The notes beneath the pieces were generated by a model that ran no database searches, was not told where the DNA came from, and saw only the letters and a program-made list of their open reading frames with translations. This document shows, piece by piece, positions 1 through 8,709 of a stretch of 64,000 bases of DNA; within the stretch, counting starts at the first letter, position 1, and every line of letters starts with the position of its first letter. Position numbers and translations under genes: made by a program. This DNA comes from Bacteroidales bacterium H5 (GTDB lineage Bacteria; Bacteroidota; Bacteroidia; Bacteroidales; Muribaculaceae). Location: the NCBI GenBank assembly GCA_001701225.1, contig DAAQ01000017.1, positions 1 to 64,000 on the forward strand, given 5' to 3'.

Positions 1-2
1 TC

Positions 3-164
3 TTCATGGCCGGAGCCCCCGCCCCGGCCCGAAGCACCGATGACCTCAAGGGGATACTCGGCGAGGTGCTCCGCGCCATGCGCGAGGAGGGGAAACTGTG
101 GGTGAAATATGAGCGCGGACAGCCGTGTTTCCATATTACCGCACGCCCTGACAAGAAACCATAA
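3..164 (+). CDS. C-terminal fragment of an unidentified protein
   Basis: An open frame enters from the left edge and ends at TAA 162-164, giving about 53 residues ending in ARPDKKP. The codon use (GC-rich third positions) matches the following genes, and the gap to the next ATG is only 21 nt, so it is probably the upstream member of the same operon. The visible part is a mixed helix/strand tail with no motif that I recognise. The start and most of the protein lie outside the window, so no function is given. Confidence 0.55.
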   Translation, partial: FMAGAPAPARSTDDLKGILGEVLRAMREEGKLWVKYERGQPCFHITARPDKKP

Positions 165-185
165 CCCCGATACGTTTATATAGAT

Positions 186-3100
186 ATGGACGAGAACCAA
201 CCTGTCAAACGCCGCCGACTGCTGCCGCGCGTCCTCAAATGGACGGGCTGGACGCTGCTGTCCATAATCCTGCTTGTGCTTGCGGTCATCACCGTGGCCG
301 TGAGCTATCTCAAGCCCGAGCGGCTGACCCCTCTTGTCGAGGAGATGGTCGGAAGATTCCTTGACGCCGACATCACCCTGGGTCGTGTCGAGATAAGTTT
401 CTACTCCACATTCCCGAGATTCGAGCTGTCGGTGCGCGACCTCGATGTGCGCACGCGGGCATTCGACACCCTGCCCGATTCGGTCAGGAGTAGGCTCCCC
501 GCCGGTGCCGACTCGCTGCTCAGGCTCGAAGGGCTCGATGCCGCGCTCAACATCCCCCGCCTCTTCACAGGGACGGTCGAGCTCTACGATGTGCTGCTGA
601 CCAACCCGCGGGTCAACATCGTGCAGGCTACCCCCGAGGTGAGCGGCCTCGACATATTTCCGCCATCCGCGGATAAGACCGAAGACTCCGCCCCCGCGAT
701 AATCCCTGACATCACATTCGACACATTCCGTGTCGACTCGCTGCTTGCCGTGAGATATGTGTCGCTGCCCGACAGCATGGATGTCGTGGCGCGTATGCGC
801 ACACTGACGCTCGACGGCAACGGCGCGCCACACTACTTGCTCGACATCCGGGGGGGCACCTCGGCCACTCTCGCGGGCCTCGACATTCCCCTCACCGACA
901 TCGGCCTCGACGGCAGGATAGGATGGTCGCCCCGTCATCCCAAGGCCCTCTCGCTCGACGGCATGAAGGTCGCGCTCGGGCGCCTCGCCGCCACATTCTC
1001 GTCAGACATCACTCTTTCGGATACCCTGACGGTCAACTCGTTCACGTTCGACCTCCCCGTCACTCCCGTCAATGACTTGATAGCCCTCATACCGCCCGCC
1101 ATGCGCGGCGAGCTCTCGCGGCTCGACACAGACCTCGGCATAGGGCTCGCTGTCAGCACCACCGCTCCCTTTGCGGTCGGGGTCGATTCGATACCGTCCC
1201 TCACGCTCAGGGCCGAGATACCCGAGGGGAGCGCGCGGTATGACGGCATGGCCCTCGACCGGTTCGAGCTCAGGGCCGAGGCCGCGATTGACGGCAAGGA
1301 CCTCGACGGCTCGACCCTGCATCTGCAGAGGCTCTACGCCCAGGGACTGGGGATAGGATTCTCGCTCGAAGGTAACGTGAGCCATCCCCTCACAGACCCC
1401 CGCGCCGACGGCATATTCAAGGGCGGGCTCAAGTTCGAGCGTCTGCCCAAAGCTCTGCTCGACCTCCTTCCGGCCACACTGCACGGTCTGCTCAAGGCCG
1501 ATTGCACGTTTGCACTGCGCCGCTCGTGGCTCGACAGCAAGAATTTCCACAAGATACGCATCAAGGGCTCGGCCTCGCTCACCGACCTCGAGGCCACGGT
1601 GCCCGACATGGAGCTTGAGGCATATTCGCGCCTCATAGAACTGAGGTTCGGCACCTCGTCGTCGTTTGTCCGTGCCGGACACAGCGTCGACTCGCTGCTC
1701 ACGGCCTCCCTGAAACTCGACACCGTGTCGGTGACGATGCCCGGTCTGGAGCTCCGGGGCTCCGGGTGGGCTGCCGGAGTGGGCTGCCGCAATACCGGTG
1801 ACCTCGGCGACACCACGCAGATCACTCCTATCGGCGCGCGTGTCACCGCCGGACGTGTCATCCTGCGCAGCGAGGCAGACTCCATGCGCCTGCGTCTGCG
1901 CAAGGCAACCGCCGGAATCGCGCTCACCCGCTTCAAGGGTGAGGCACGCCGTCCCAGGCTCACGCTCGACATCTCGGCCGACGGCGCACTTTATGGCGAC
2001 CGCCTCAACCGCGCCATGCTCATGGGTGCATCGACATGGCTCACCATCCATCCCTCGACCTCGGCATTCAATACCCGCCGCCTCGCCCGCATGGACTCGC
2101 TCAGACGTCTCTATCCCGGCCTGAGCCGCGACTCCCTCGAGGCCCTTGCCTCAGTGCGGCGCGGTCCGCGCCGTCAGGTGGCCGCAGACACGCTCGACGC
2201 AGACCATCGCGAGCTGGACCTTGAGGTCGACGGCTCGATACGCAGGATTCTGAGACGCTGGGAGGCCCGCGGCAGGCTCAAGGCCGACAGGATGATAGCC
2301 TATACCCCCGTGTTCCCCCTGCGGTCGAGGGTCAGGGAGCTTGACATGTCATTCTCGACCGACTCGGTTGTCATCGCCGACACCCGTGTCCAGGTGGGCC
2401 ACAGCGATTTCCTCATCAACGGTACGGTCAGCAACATCACCCGCGCCCTCACGTCGCGCCGCGGAGGTGCCGACAGGCCGCTCCGTGTCAACCTCGACCT
2501 GTCGAGCGACACCATAGACATCAACGAGATTGCCGCCGCCACGTTTGCCGGGGCTGCCTTTGCCGAGCGCGACGAGGCCGGGGCTGTCACCATCGCTGCT
2601 CCCGACGACGACAGCATGGACGAGAGCTCGATCGGCCCGACAGGCCAGGAGGGCGCCGACTCGGCGGCGATATTCGTAATCCCCTCCAACGTCGAGGCCA
2701 CCCTCAATGTCAACGCACGCAACATAGTCTATTCAGACCTTGTGTTCCGCAATTTCAAGGGTGTGCTCAACTCGTATGACGGAGCCCTGAACCTCAGCGA
2801 GCTCACGGCGCACACCGATGTGGGCTCGATTGGCCTGAATGCCCTCTATTCGGCTCCCAACCGCAGCGAGGCTACCTTTGCATTCGGACTGCGTATCAAC
2901 GAGTTCCATATCGCCGAATTCCTCGACCTGATTCCGGCCATCGACTCGCTGATGCCGCTGCTCAACGGCATCGACGGCGTCATCAACGCCGACCTTGCGG
3001 CCACCACCGCCCTCGACCGGGGCATGAACCTCGACATCCCCTCGCTCAAGGCTGCCGTCAAGATTTCGGGCGACTCGCTTGTGGTCATCGACGACGAGAC

Positions 3101-3680
3101 ATTCCGCACCATAGGCAAATGGCTGATGTTCAAGAACAAGAACCGCAACATGATAGACTCGATGACCGTCGAGATGATTGTCGACAACTCGCAGTTGCGC
3201 ATGTTCCCCTTCATGTTCAATTTCGACCGCTACCGCCTCGGAGTCATGGGCAGCAACGACATGGCCATGAACTTCAACTATCATGTTGCCGTGCTGCGCT
3301 CGCCACTCCCGTTCAAGTTCGGCATCAATATCACCGGCAATCCAGACGACATGAAGATACGTGTCGGCAAGGCCAAGTTCAACGAGAAGGATATGGGCCG
3401 CACAGTCAGCATCGCCGACACCACGCGCGTCAATCTTGTCAACGAGATACGCAACGTATTCCGCCGCGGTGTCAACAAGGCTGCCATGAAGCGGCTCGAT
3501 TTCGGCAGTGTCGACCGCAATCTCATAGATGTCTCCGCCGAGGCCGGAGACACCATATCTCATGCCGACTCCCTGTATTTTATCCGCCAGGGAGTGCTGC
3601 CTCCACCTCCCGCCAACGATTCGGTGCCCGCAGTGACACCCGAAAAGAAAAAACGCAAGAACATATTCAGCAGACGATGA
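186..3680 (+). CDS. AsmA-family inner-membrane/periplasmic protein
   Basis: The product is 1164 residues. A basic N-terminus (KRRRLLPR) is followed by one membrane segment at about residues 18-42, then a very long Asp/Ser/Leu-rich periplasmic part made of repeated beta-strands. The AsmA-like N-terminal pattern (DADITLGRVEIS, FSTFP-type) follows the membrane segment, and a conserved AsmA C-terminal region is seen around residues 880-1090. Proteins of this family are thought to form beta-groove bridges between inner and outer membrane and affect lipid transport and outer-membrane assembly; a specific role here is inference. The stop overlaps the start of the next gene (ATGA), so the two are translationally coupled. 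The length is usual for Bacteroidota AsmA proteins. Confidence 0.85.
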   Translation: MDENQPVKRRRLLPRVLKWTGWTLLSIILLVLAVITVAVSYLKPERLTPLVEEMVGRFLDADITLGRVEISFYSTFPRFELSVRDLDVRTRAFDTLPDSVRSRLPAGADSLLRLEGLDAALNIPRLFTGTVELYDVLLTNPRVNIVQATPEVSGLDIFPPSADKTEDSAPAIIPDITFDTFRVDSLLAVRYVSLPDSMDVVARMRTLTLDGNGAPHYLLDIRGGTSATLAGLDIPLTDIGLDGRIGWSPRHPKALSLDGMKVALGRLAATFSSDITLSDTLTVNSFTFDLPVTPVNDLIALIPPAMRGELSRLDTDLGIGLAVSTTAPFAVGVDSIPSLTLRAEIPEGSARYDGMALDRFELRAEAAIDGKDLDGSTLHLQRLYAQGLGIGFSLEGNVSHPLTDPRADGIFKGGLKFERLPKALLDLLPATLHGLLKADCTFALRRSWLDSKNFHKIRIKGSASLTDLEATVPDMELEAYSRLIELRFGTSSSFVRAGHSVDSLLTASLKLDTVSVTMPGLELRGSGWAAGVGCRNTGDLGDTTQITPIGARVTAGRVILRSEADSMRLRLRKATAGIALTRFKGEARRPRLTLDISADGALYGDRLNRAMLMGASTWLTIHPSTSAFNTRRLARMDSLRRLYPGLSRDSLEALASVRRGPRRQVAADTLDADHRELDLEVDGSIRRILRRWEARGRLKADRMIAYTPVFPLRSRVRELDMSFSTDSVVIADTRVQVGHSDFLINGTVSNITRALTSRRGGADRPLRVNLDLSSDTIDINEIAAATFAGAAFAERDEAGAVTIAAPDDDSMDESSIGPTGQEGADSAAIFVIPSNVEATLNVNARNIVYSDLVFRNFKGVLNSYDGALNLSELTAHTDVGSIGLNALYSAPNRSEATFAFGLRINEFHIAEFLDLIPAIDSLMPLLNGIDGVINADLAATTALDRGMNLDIPSLKAAVKISGDSLVVIDDETFRTIGKWLMFKNKNRNMIDSMTVEMIVDNSQLRMFPFMFNFDRYRLGVMGSNDMAMNFNYHVAVLRSPLPFKFGINITGNPDDMKIRVGKAKFNEKDMGRTVSIADTTRVNLVNEIRNVFRRGVNKAAMKRLDFGSVDRNLIDVSAEAGDTISHADSLYFIRQGVLPPPPANDSVPAVTPEKKKRKNIFSRR

Positions 3681-4432
3681 ATGCCCCCTTACCATTCCAT
3701 ACCGAGATAATCCGTTTCCTCACCCGTCACGGCTACACCCGTGTCGACCCGCGTGCCGCCCTCATCGACATGGACGGCACACTATATGACTCGATGGTCA
3801 ACCACACTGCCGCATGGCACAGGCTGATGACCGAGGCCGGAGTGCCATGCACCCGTGACGAGTTCTATCTCTACGAGGGGCGCACCGGCGCGTCGACCAT
3901 CAACGAGCTCTTCAAGCGCGGCCTGGGACGCGAGGCCACCGAGCAGGAGAAGAAAGACCTCTATCATCTCAAGACCATATATTTCCGCGAGCTTCCCCCC
4001 GTGAGCCGTATGCCCGGAGCCCTTGAGATGGTCACTACCCTGCGCGACATGGGTCTGGAGCGCGTAATCGTCACCGGCTCGGGACAGAGCAGCCTCATAG
4101 ACAGGATTCCCGAGGATTTTCCCGGACTCTTCTCCACGCGTCTCCGCATCACCTCGCGCGACGTCGAGCGCGGCAAGCCCGATCCCGAGCCTTATCTCAA
4201 GGCCATGGAGCTTGCCGGGGTCAAGCCCTGGCAGTCGATAGTCATAGAGAATGCCCCTATGGGTGTCGAGGCCGGAGCCCGCTCGGGCGCATTCACCGTC
4301 GGCGTCACAACCGGGCCTATACCCGCCGACGAGATGTGGCGTGCAGGCGCAGATGTGGTCTTCCCCTCGATGCCCGATTTCGCCGCCCGGGTCGGCACTC
4401 TCATCTCATCCCTCATACAGATTCATATTTGA
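3677..4432 (+). CDS. HAD-superfamily phosphatase/phosphoglucomutase-like hydrolase
   Basis: A 251-residue cytosolic HAD hydrolase. The start ATG overlaps the asmA-like stop (ATGA); longer readings of this frame run through the upstream gene and are not real. HAD motif I is DMDGTLYDS with nucleophile D31 and D33, motif II is the TGSGQSS stretch near residue 133, the motif III lysine is K167 in RGKPDP, and motif IV is IEN near 190. A helical cap lies between motifs I and II (about residues 40-110), as in the beta-phosphoglucomutase/phosphatase (PGMB) subfamily. The substrate cannot be told from sequence. It sits between an AsmA-like gene and aroB with 4-nt overlap on one side and 4 nt spacing on the other, suggesting one operon. 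Confidence 0.85.
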   Translation: MNAPLPFHTEIIRFLTRHGYTRVDPRAALIDMDGTLYDSMVNHTAAWHRLMTEAGVPCTRDEFYLYEGRTGASTINELFKRGLGREATEQEKKDLYHLKTIYFRELPPVSRMPGALEMVTTLRDMGLERVIVTGSGQSSLIDRIPEDFPGLFSTRLRITSRDVERGKPDPEPYLKAMELAGVKPWQSIVIENAPMGVEAGARSGAFTVGVTTGPIPADEMWRAGADVVFPSMPDFAARVGTLISSLIQIHI

Positions 4433-4436
4433 TAGA

Positions 4437-5486
4437 ATGGACCAGACACTCCTCTTCACCAATTCCATAACCGCCGCCATCGAGGGCCTTGTGGCCGGGA
4501 TGGCACCGGCAACCATCCATGTGGTCACAGACTCTATCGTGGCCGCGAAGGTTCTCCCTGCATTAGGCTGGAAATGGCCTGTCATCACCGTCCCCGACGG
4601 GGACGTGAACAAGAACCTTGAGTCACTGTCGGCCATCTGGCGCGGGCTCATCGCCCAGGAGGCCACACGGCGCTCGCTCGTCATATGTCTCGGAGGGGGT
4701 GTCGTGTCGGACATGGGTGGATTTGCCGCCGCGACATTCAAGCGCGGAGTCAGATTCATCAACGTCCCCACAACGCTCCTGTCGGCTGTCGATGCCGCTG
4801 TAGGTGGCAAGACCGGCATAAACTTTGACGGACTTAAGAACGAGGTCGGTGCCTTCGCGCCCGCTGATGCCGTGGTCATCTCCACCTCCACATTTGGTAC
4901 CCTTCCTCCCTCTGAGATTACCTCGGGATATGCCGAGATGCTAAAGCACGGACTGTTGAGCGGTCCCGGTGAATTTGCCGAGCTCCTTGCCTTCGATCCC
5001 GTGGCGGGTGACCCGGACACGTTGCTCAGGCTGCTTGAGAAAAGTGTGCGCGTCAAGGAGCGCATCGTCACCGAAGACCCGGTGGAGCAGGGTATACGCC
5101 GTGCCCTCAACCTCGGGCATACGGCAGGACACGCCTTCGAGTCGCTGGCACTCGAGCGTGGCGAGCATCTTGCCCACGGTCATGCCGTGGCCGCCGGAAT
5201 TGCCGTCGAGCTCGTGCTGTCGCACATGCTCAAAGGCTTCCCCTCGGCTATATTGCATCAGTATGTAGACTATCTGCGCGGACATGGCTATCCTGTTCCC
5301 CATTTTGATTGCGACGACTATCCGCGCCTGCTTGCGCTGATGGCCCACGACAAGAAGAACGACACTCCGGGCGCAATCAACTTTACGCTGCTCACCGCCC
5401 CGGGCTCGCCGCAGATAGACTGTATAGTCCCGACCCCCGAAATCACCGCCGCCCTCGACATCTACCGAGACCTGGTGGGGATGTAA
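4437..5486 (+). CDS. aroB: 3-dehydroquinate synthase
   Basis: The 349-residue product converts DAHP to 3-dehydroquinate, second step of the shikimate pathway, in the cytosol with NAD and a divalent metal. Diagnostic motifs are GGGVVSDMGG at about residues 86-95 (NAD-binding), GGKTGIN near 123-129, and the metal-binding HTAGHAFES near residue 230. The ATG at 4437 was chosen because it follows the previous stop by 4 nt and gives the normal family length; upstream in-frame starts lie inside the HAD gene. A 12-bp inverted repeat begins immediately after the stop codon. Confidence 0.96.
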   Translation: MDQTLLFTNSITAAIEGLVAGMAPATIHVVTDSIVAAKVLPALGWKWPVITVPDGDVNKNLESLSAIWRGLIAQEATRRSLVICLGGGVVSDMGGFAAATFKRGVRFINVPTTLLSAVDAAVGGKTGINFDGLKNEVGAFAPADAVVISTSTFGTLPPSEITSGYAEMLKHGLLSGPGEFAELLAFDPVAGDPDTLLRLLEKSVRVKERIVTEDPVEQGIRRALNLGHTAGHAFESLALERGEHLAHGHAVAAGIAVELVLSHMLKGFPSAILHQYVDYLRGHGYPVPHFDCDDYPRLLALMAHDKKNDTPGAINFTLLTAPGSPQIDCIVPTPEITAALDIYRDLVGM

Positions 5487-5519
5487 TGTTAATAATATGC
5501 CTGTTAGATATTATTAACA
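5487..5519 (+). terminator. Perfect AT-rich stem-loop directly after aroB
   Basis: TGTTAATAATAT (5487-5498) and its exact reverse complement (5508-5519) enclose a 9-nt loop. The stem starts on the base after the aroB stop. There is no T-run, so it may be a weak terminator, an mRNA 3' stabiliser or a protein-binding palindrome. Confidence 0.5.
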
Positions 5520-5550
5520 TATACGCTGTATCGAATCGTTAATTTTTGTG

Positions 5551-5558
5551 TAATTTTG
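5551..5558 (+). promoter_or_regulatory. -7 promoter element (TAATTTTG) for the secreted protein gene
   Basis: The sequence matches the Bacteroidota consensus TAnnTTTG. No good TTTG lies at the usual 19-21 nt upstream. Transcription from here would give a leader of about 150 nt before the ATG at 5718, with a foldable segment at 5621-5669. Confidence 0.5.
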
Positions 5559-5620
5559 CGGTCTATACATTGGCGTATGTCATGGGCTATGAACAGCCTT
5601 AGATAGACCGACTCAGTTGT

Positions 5621-5669
5621 TTACAGTGCGACCGCCATCCGTAAAGGCGTCTATAATACAGACCTGTAA
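5621..5669 (+). promoter_or_regulatory. Structured 5' leader segment
   Basis: An outer helix TTACAG (5621-5626) / CTGTAA (5664-5669) encloses an inner hairpin in which GAC-C-GCC (5630-5636) pairs with GGCGTC (5646-5651) around a 9-nt loop. It lies within the leader of the gene at 5718. Its role is unknown; no riboswitch class was recognised. Confidence 0.35.
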
Positions 5670-5717
5670 CTAAGATTATATTTATATAAATCATTCATTA
5701 ACCAAAAATCATTTTCT

Positions 5718-7526
5718 ATGAGAAGATTTTTACTCACCAACTTGCTTACGCTTGTTGTGATGGCCGTCATGCCATTTACAGCATTTGCTGAGCTCAAGTC
5801 GTTCGAGATTCTCACGGGCGGCAAAGATGCAGATGGTCAACCCTATTGGCCTAATTGTAATCAGTATTATCTTACAACCACATCCAATGCCTCTTTTGGT
5901 GGTTCCGAGTGGGTTGCTGTTGCGCTCAGCAACAATAATAACGCCGCTACGTGGGGGGATATGCGCTGTGGTCGCAAGAACAACGCATCTGTTGCTACTA
6001 TCTCTAATAAAGTCGCACTCAATCAGAGCGTTAGCAAGTTTGTGGTCAATACGAAATTTGTAAAGACCGGAAAAAATGATAAGCTCAATAGCGTAAGTCT
6101 GCTGGTAGCAGATAATGCAGAGTTCACAAATGCGACAAAGGTAGATTTCACAGACTTTGGTACGGCTGGTGATTGGGAATTTATTGTTGCTGAGCCCGCT
6201 TCAGGTATGTACTATCAGCTTGTCTTTGATTGCGCAAGCGGCACTAACAATGGCTGGCTCGGTATCGAGAAGATTACCGTGTACTACGAGGAAGGCCAGG
6301 CTCCCTCTGTAGAAGCTCCCACATTCTCGCTTGTCGAGGGTATGGAAGGCTTCAGCGTTGCCATGGCAACCGAGACCGAGGGTGCTGAGATTTACTATAC
6401 CGAGGATGGCACTGTCCCCACCGCCGAGTCTACCAAATATACCGCCCCTGTCGAGGTATGGTTCAAGACCACATTCAAGGCTGTCGCAATCAAGGACGGT
6501 GAGTCGTCTTATGTATCGACCTACGAGGCCAATCCTCCCTATATCCTTCCTGATTTCACTCCCCTGTCGGATTTCGAGCCTGAAAGCGGCAAGTCTATCC
6601 CTGTGATTATCAAGGGCTCGATGACCGTCCTCTATCAGAGTGGCTCATATCTCTATCTCAAGGCCGGCAACTCGTACATGCTTGTCTATGGTGCACTTGA
6701 CAAAGAGTTTACCAACGGCGATACATTCAGCCGTCTCGAGGGCGACTTTATCCTCTTTAACGGTCAGCCCGAGATTCAGAATCCCGAAATCTTGGGTGAT
6801 GTTACTCCCGGTTCGCCTGTCGCTCCCACCCCTGCATATCTCGACGAGGTTGCACAGAACAGACTTTGCCACTATCTCACCATCAAGAATGTGAATATCT
6901 CGGGCGTTGTCGAGGGCAGCAAGGATGCCACCATCACCGACGAGTATGGTACAGAGGTTGCTCTCCGCAACAATTTCGGCCTGACTCTCGAGAATCTTGA
7001 GAACTGCACTATCGTTGGTTTCGTGGGTATCTACACAAACAAGTCTGGTGTCACCACAATCCAGTTCAACCCCACAGAGATTATCCCCGCAGCTCCCGCA
7101 GCTCCCGAACCCGTCGTGACAGTTGACGGTACTCCCGTCACCGGCAGCACAATCAACCTCAAGGAGAATGAGGAGGCTGTCATCGAGTTTACTCTCGCCG
7201 AAGGTGTCGAGGTCTACTATAACATCACTGAGACCGCAGCTGAGGAGATTGCTCCTGCCGCCGAGGAGGAGATGGAGTTCACCAAGTACACCGAGCCCCT
7301 CAAGATTTCCAAGTCGTCGATCCTGACATACTATTCTGTCGCCAACGGCGTCAAGTCTGAGGTTGCCACACTCACCATAAGCGGTACCACCGCCATCACC
7401 GAGATTATGGCCGGTGAGGGTGAGGCAGAGTATTTCGACCTCATGGGCCGCCGTGTCGAGAATCCTGCCAACGGCCTCTACATCCGTCGCGCCGCAGGCA
7501 AGGTCGAGAAAGTCCTCGTGAAGTAA
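5718..7526 (+). CDS. Secreted multidomain surface protein with chitobiase-like modules
   Basis: The 602-residue product has a clear signal peptide (MRRFLLTNLLTLVVMA... FTAFA, cleavage near residue 24). Residues 25-200 form an unrecognised beta-rich domain. A chitobiase/hexosaminidase C-terminal-like module (EIYYTEDGTVPTAES) is at about residues 200-270, an OB-fold-like segment at about 285-450, and a second chitobiase-like module with a Glu/Ala-rich insert at about 470-560. The end (YFDLMGRRVENPANGLYI ... KVLVK) is a typical Bacteroidales C-terminal secretion/sorting tail. The first third uses more AT-rich codons than the rest, which hints at a mosaic origin. No catalytic domain is seen; a binding or adhesion role is inference. 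Confidence 0.7.
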   Translation: MRRFLLTNLLTLVVMAVMPFTAFAELKSFEILTGGKDADGQPYWPNCNQYYLTTTSNASFGGSEWVAVALSNNNNAATWGDMRCGRKNNASVATISNKVALNQSVSKFVVNTKFVKTGKNDKLNSVSLLVADNAEFTNATKVDFTDFGTAGDWEFIVAEPASGMYYQLVFDCASGTNNGWLGIEKITVYYEEGQAPSVEAPTFSLVEGMEGFSVAMATETEGAEIYYTEDGTVPTAESTKYTAPVEVWFKTTFKAVAIKDGESSYVSTYEANPPYILPDFTPLSDFEPESGKSIPVIIKGSMTVLYQSGSYLYLKAGNSYMLVYGALDKEFTNGDTFSRLEGDFILFNGQPEIQNPEILGDVTPGSPVAPTPAYLDEVAQNRLCHYLTIKNVNISGVVEGSKDATITDEYGTEVALRNNFGLTLENLENCTIVGFVGIYTNKSGVTTIQFNPTEIIPAAPAAPEPVVTVDGTPVTGSTINLKENEEAVIEFTLAEGVEVYYNITETAAEEIAPAAEEEMEFTKYTEPLKISKSSILTYYSVANGVKSEVATLTISGTTAITEIMAGEGEAEYFDLMGRRVENPANGLYIRRAAGKVEKVLVK

Positions 7527-7550
7527 TCTTTCCCGATTCCCCATAATACA

Positions 7551-7582
7551 ATCGCCCGGGCAGCATCCGCTGTCCGGGCGAT
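7551..7582. terminator. Bidirectional terminator between convergent genes
   Basis: A 13-bp stem (7551-7563 with 7570-7582, one G-T pair) around a 6-nt loop lies between the gene ending at 7526 and the convergent gene ending at 7607. AT-rich flanks on both sides fit termination in both directions. Confidence 0.75.
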
Positions 7583-7606
7583 ATTATTTCAGACTATATT
7601 CGGGAA

Positions 7607-8044
7607 TTATTCACACCAGCCGTAGCGACGTTTCTGTTTTGTCGAATATAGCTCGGAGTCACGCAGCCATTCGAATATGTTACGGTGGTCTGCCTGTGTC
7701 AATGAGCCCACATGTTTTCCATTTTTAAGCAGTCGCGATTCTTCGATTTCGCGTACATGACCCAGGTCAAGATATGACGGGTCTTTCTCGGGGATAATTA
7801 TTGCAGGATAGTCTTTGTGCGAAAGCGGATATTGGCAAGAAAGCAGGTCGTGTGTATTGATATACCTTTGGTTGACCTGACTGTTCATGAGAAAATAGGC
7901 TACATAGAAACCATACTCGGAAAAACCCACGACAAAACAATATTTGTATCGGTGGTCCATGCCGTTTTTCGGGGTGACATCATCCTCTTGGGTCAGGGAT
8001 ATATAGAATATGTCACCGAGTTTGATCTGTCGGGCCTCGTCCAT
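7607..8044 (-). CDS. Putative toxin partner of a Panacea antitoxin (MazF/PemK-like fold suspected)
   Basis: A 145-residue soluble protein with no signal peptide. It begins KLGDIFYISLTQEDD and continues with several hydrophobic strands (YKYCFVVGF, FYVAYFLMN, PAIIIPEKD), a pattern reminiscent of the SH3-like barrel of MazF/PemK ribonucleases (GD near the N-terminus, then strand-rich core), but the match is weak and done by eye. It starts inside the stop of the upstream Panacea gene (TGATG, 1-nt overlap), so the two are translationally coupled. Panacea-domain antitoxins are known to neutralise many unrelated toxin folds, which supports a toxin role by position. AT-rich codon use relative to neighbours suggests transfer. 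Confidence 0.6.
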   Translation of the reverse strand: MDEARQIKLGDIFYISLTQEDDVTPKNGMDHRYKYCFVVGFSEYGFYVAYFLMNSQVNQRYINTHDLLSCQYPLSHKDYPAIIIPEKDPSYLDLGHVREIEESRLLKNGKHVGSLTQADHRNIFEWLRDSELYSTKQKRRYGWCE

Positions 8045-8619
8045 CAGTTCAGGGCCTGGTCAAGTTCAAGATTCTCCTTGATGTATGCCAATGTGTTAGG
8101 GGTTGCCCCTCCGGCTTTAGCTATCTCGAGGATAGTCATATACCGTTGCTGGGGGTCATTGTCCGCACGCCCGAAAGCTCTCTGCCATGCCTTGTCCTCA
8201 TGCGAGAGTTTTGAGACCGCATCCGAATCCATATATCGGAATTTCGATATATACATATCAAGACAGCGTGTCTCTGAGGCAGAGAGTTCGTCAAGATCGG
8301 GCTTCTCACCCGACCTTATGGTCTGGCAATCCGGCCCCGGTGTTATATGTATCCCTTTGCCGAACATCGATATGTCCGGTGGAAGCGTTTCGGAAAGCTC
8401 TATGAGCTTGAGGCTCTTGCGTACGAACCCTGAGACAGGACCAAGTTTGCGTGCCTGAAACGAATCGTCAATGATGACACGTCCATATCTCACCAGATGC
8501 TCGCGCTGGGCAAAATACAGAATCTTGAAGAGCTTGATATAGTCTACACCCGAGGGGAATTTCTCGAGTATATAGAGGACGGTGGCTCTTATCTTAAGGA
8601 TTTGGTCGGTTGTCTTCAT
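8044..8619 (-). CDS. Panacea (DUF4065) domain antitoxin-like protein
   Basis: A 191-residue cytosolic protein. Residues 10-75 show the Panacea/DUF4065 pattern: KLFKILYFAQREHLVRYGR followed by IIDDSFQARKLGPV; the second half carries the usual LSHEDKAWQRAF at about residue 140. The family includes the SocA proteolytic adaptor and antitoxins of PanAT systems, in which the Panacea protein binds and inhibits the toxin encoded beside it. It is first in a two-gene unit with the putative toxin, overlapping by 1 nt. A -7 box TAAATTTG ends only 7 nt before its ATG. The antitoxin-first order and coupling fit a type II-like system; activity is inference. Confidence 0.8.
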   Translation of the reverse strand: MKTTDQILKIRATVLYILEKFPSGVDYIKLFKILYFAQREHLVRYGRVIIDDSFQARKLGPVSGFVRKSLKLIELSETLPPDISMFGKGIHITPGPDCQTIRSGEKPDLDELSASETRCLDMYISKFRYMDSDAVSKLSHEDKAWQRAFGRADNDPQQRYMTILEIAKAGGATPNTLAYIKENLELDQALN

Positions 8620-8626
8620 CGTGGTG

Positions 8627-8634
8627 CAAATTTA
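8627..8634 (-). promoter_or_regulatory. -7 box of the Panacea gene, nearly leaderless
   Basis: TAAATTTG read on the minus strand; only 7 nt separate it from the ATG at 8619, so the mRNA should have almost no 5' leader. Confidence 0.5.
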
Positions 8635-8709
8635 GCCATTATTCTTGTAATCAGAACAATCCGCGAGGCAAAAAGTGGCAGATGCCCATGATATATTTTG
8701 GCCGGGGTG

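Noticed and set aside
1002..2051. Long antisense frame over the asmA-like gene, and similar long frames opposite dnaE, speA, folC and others
   Set aside because: High GC content makes long shadow frames; none shows a domain, while the sense frame does.
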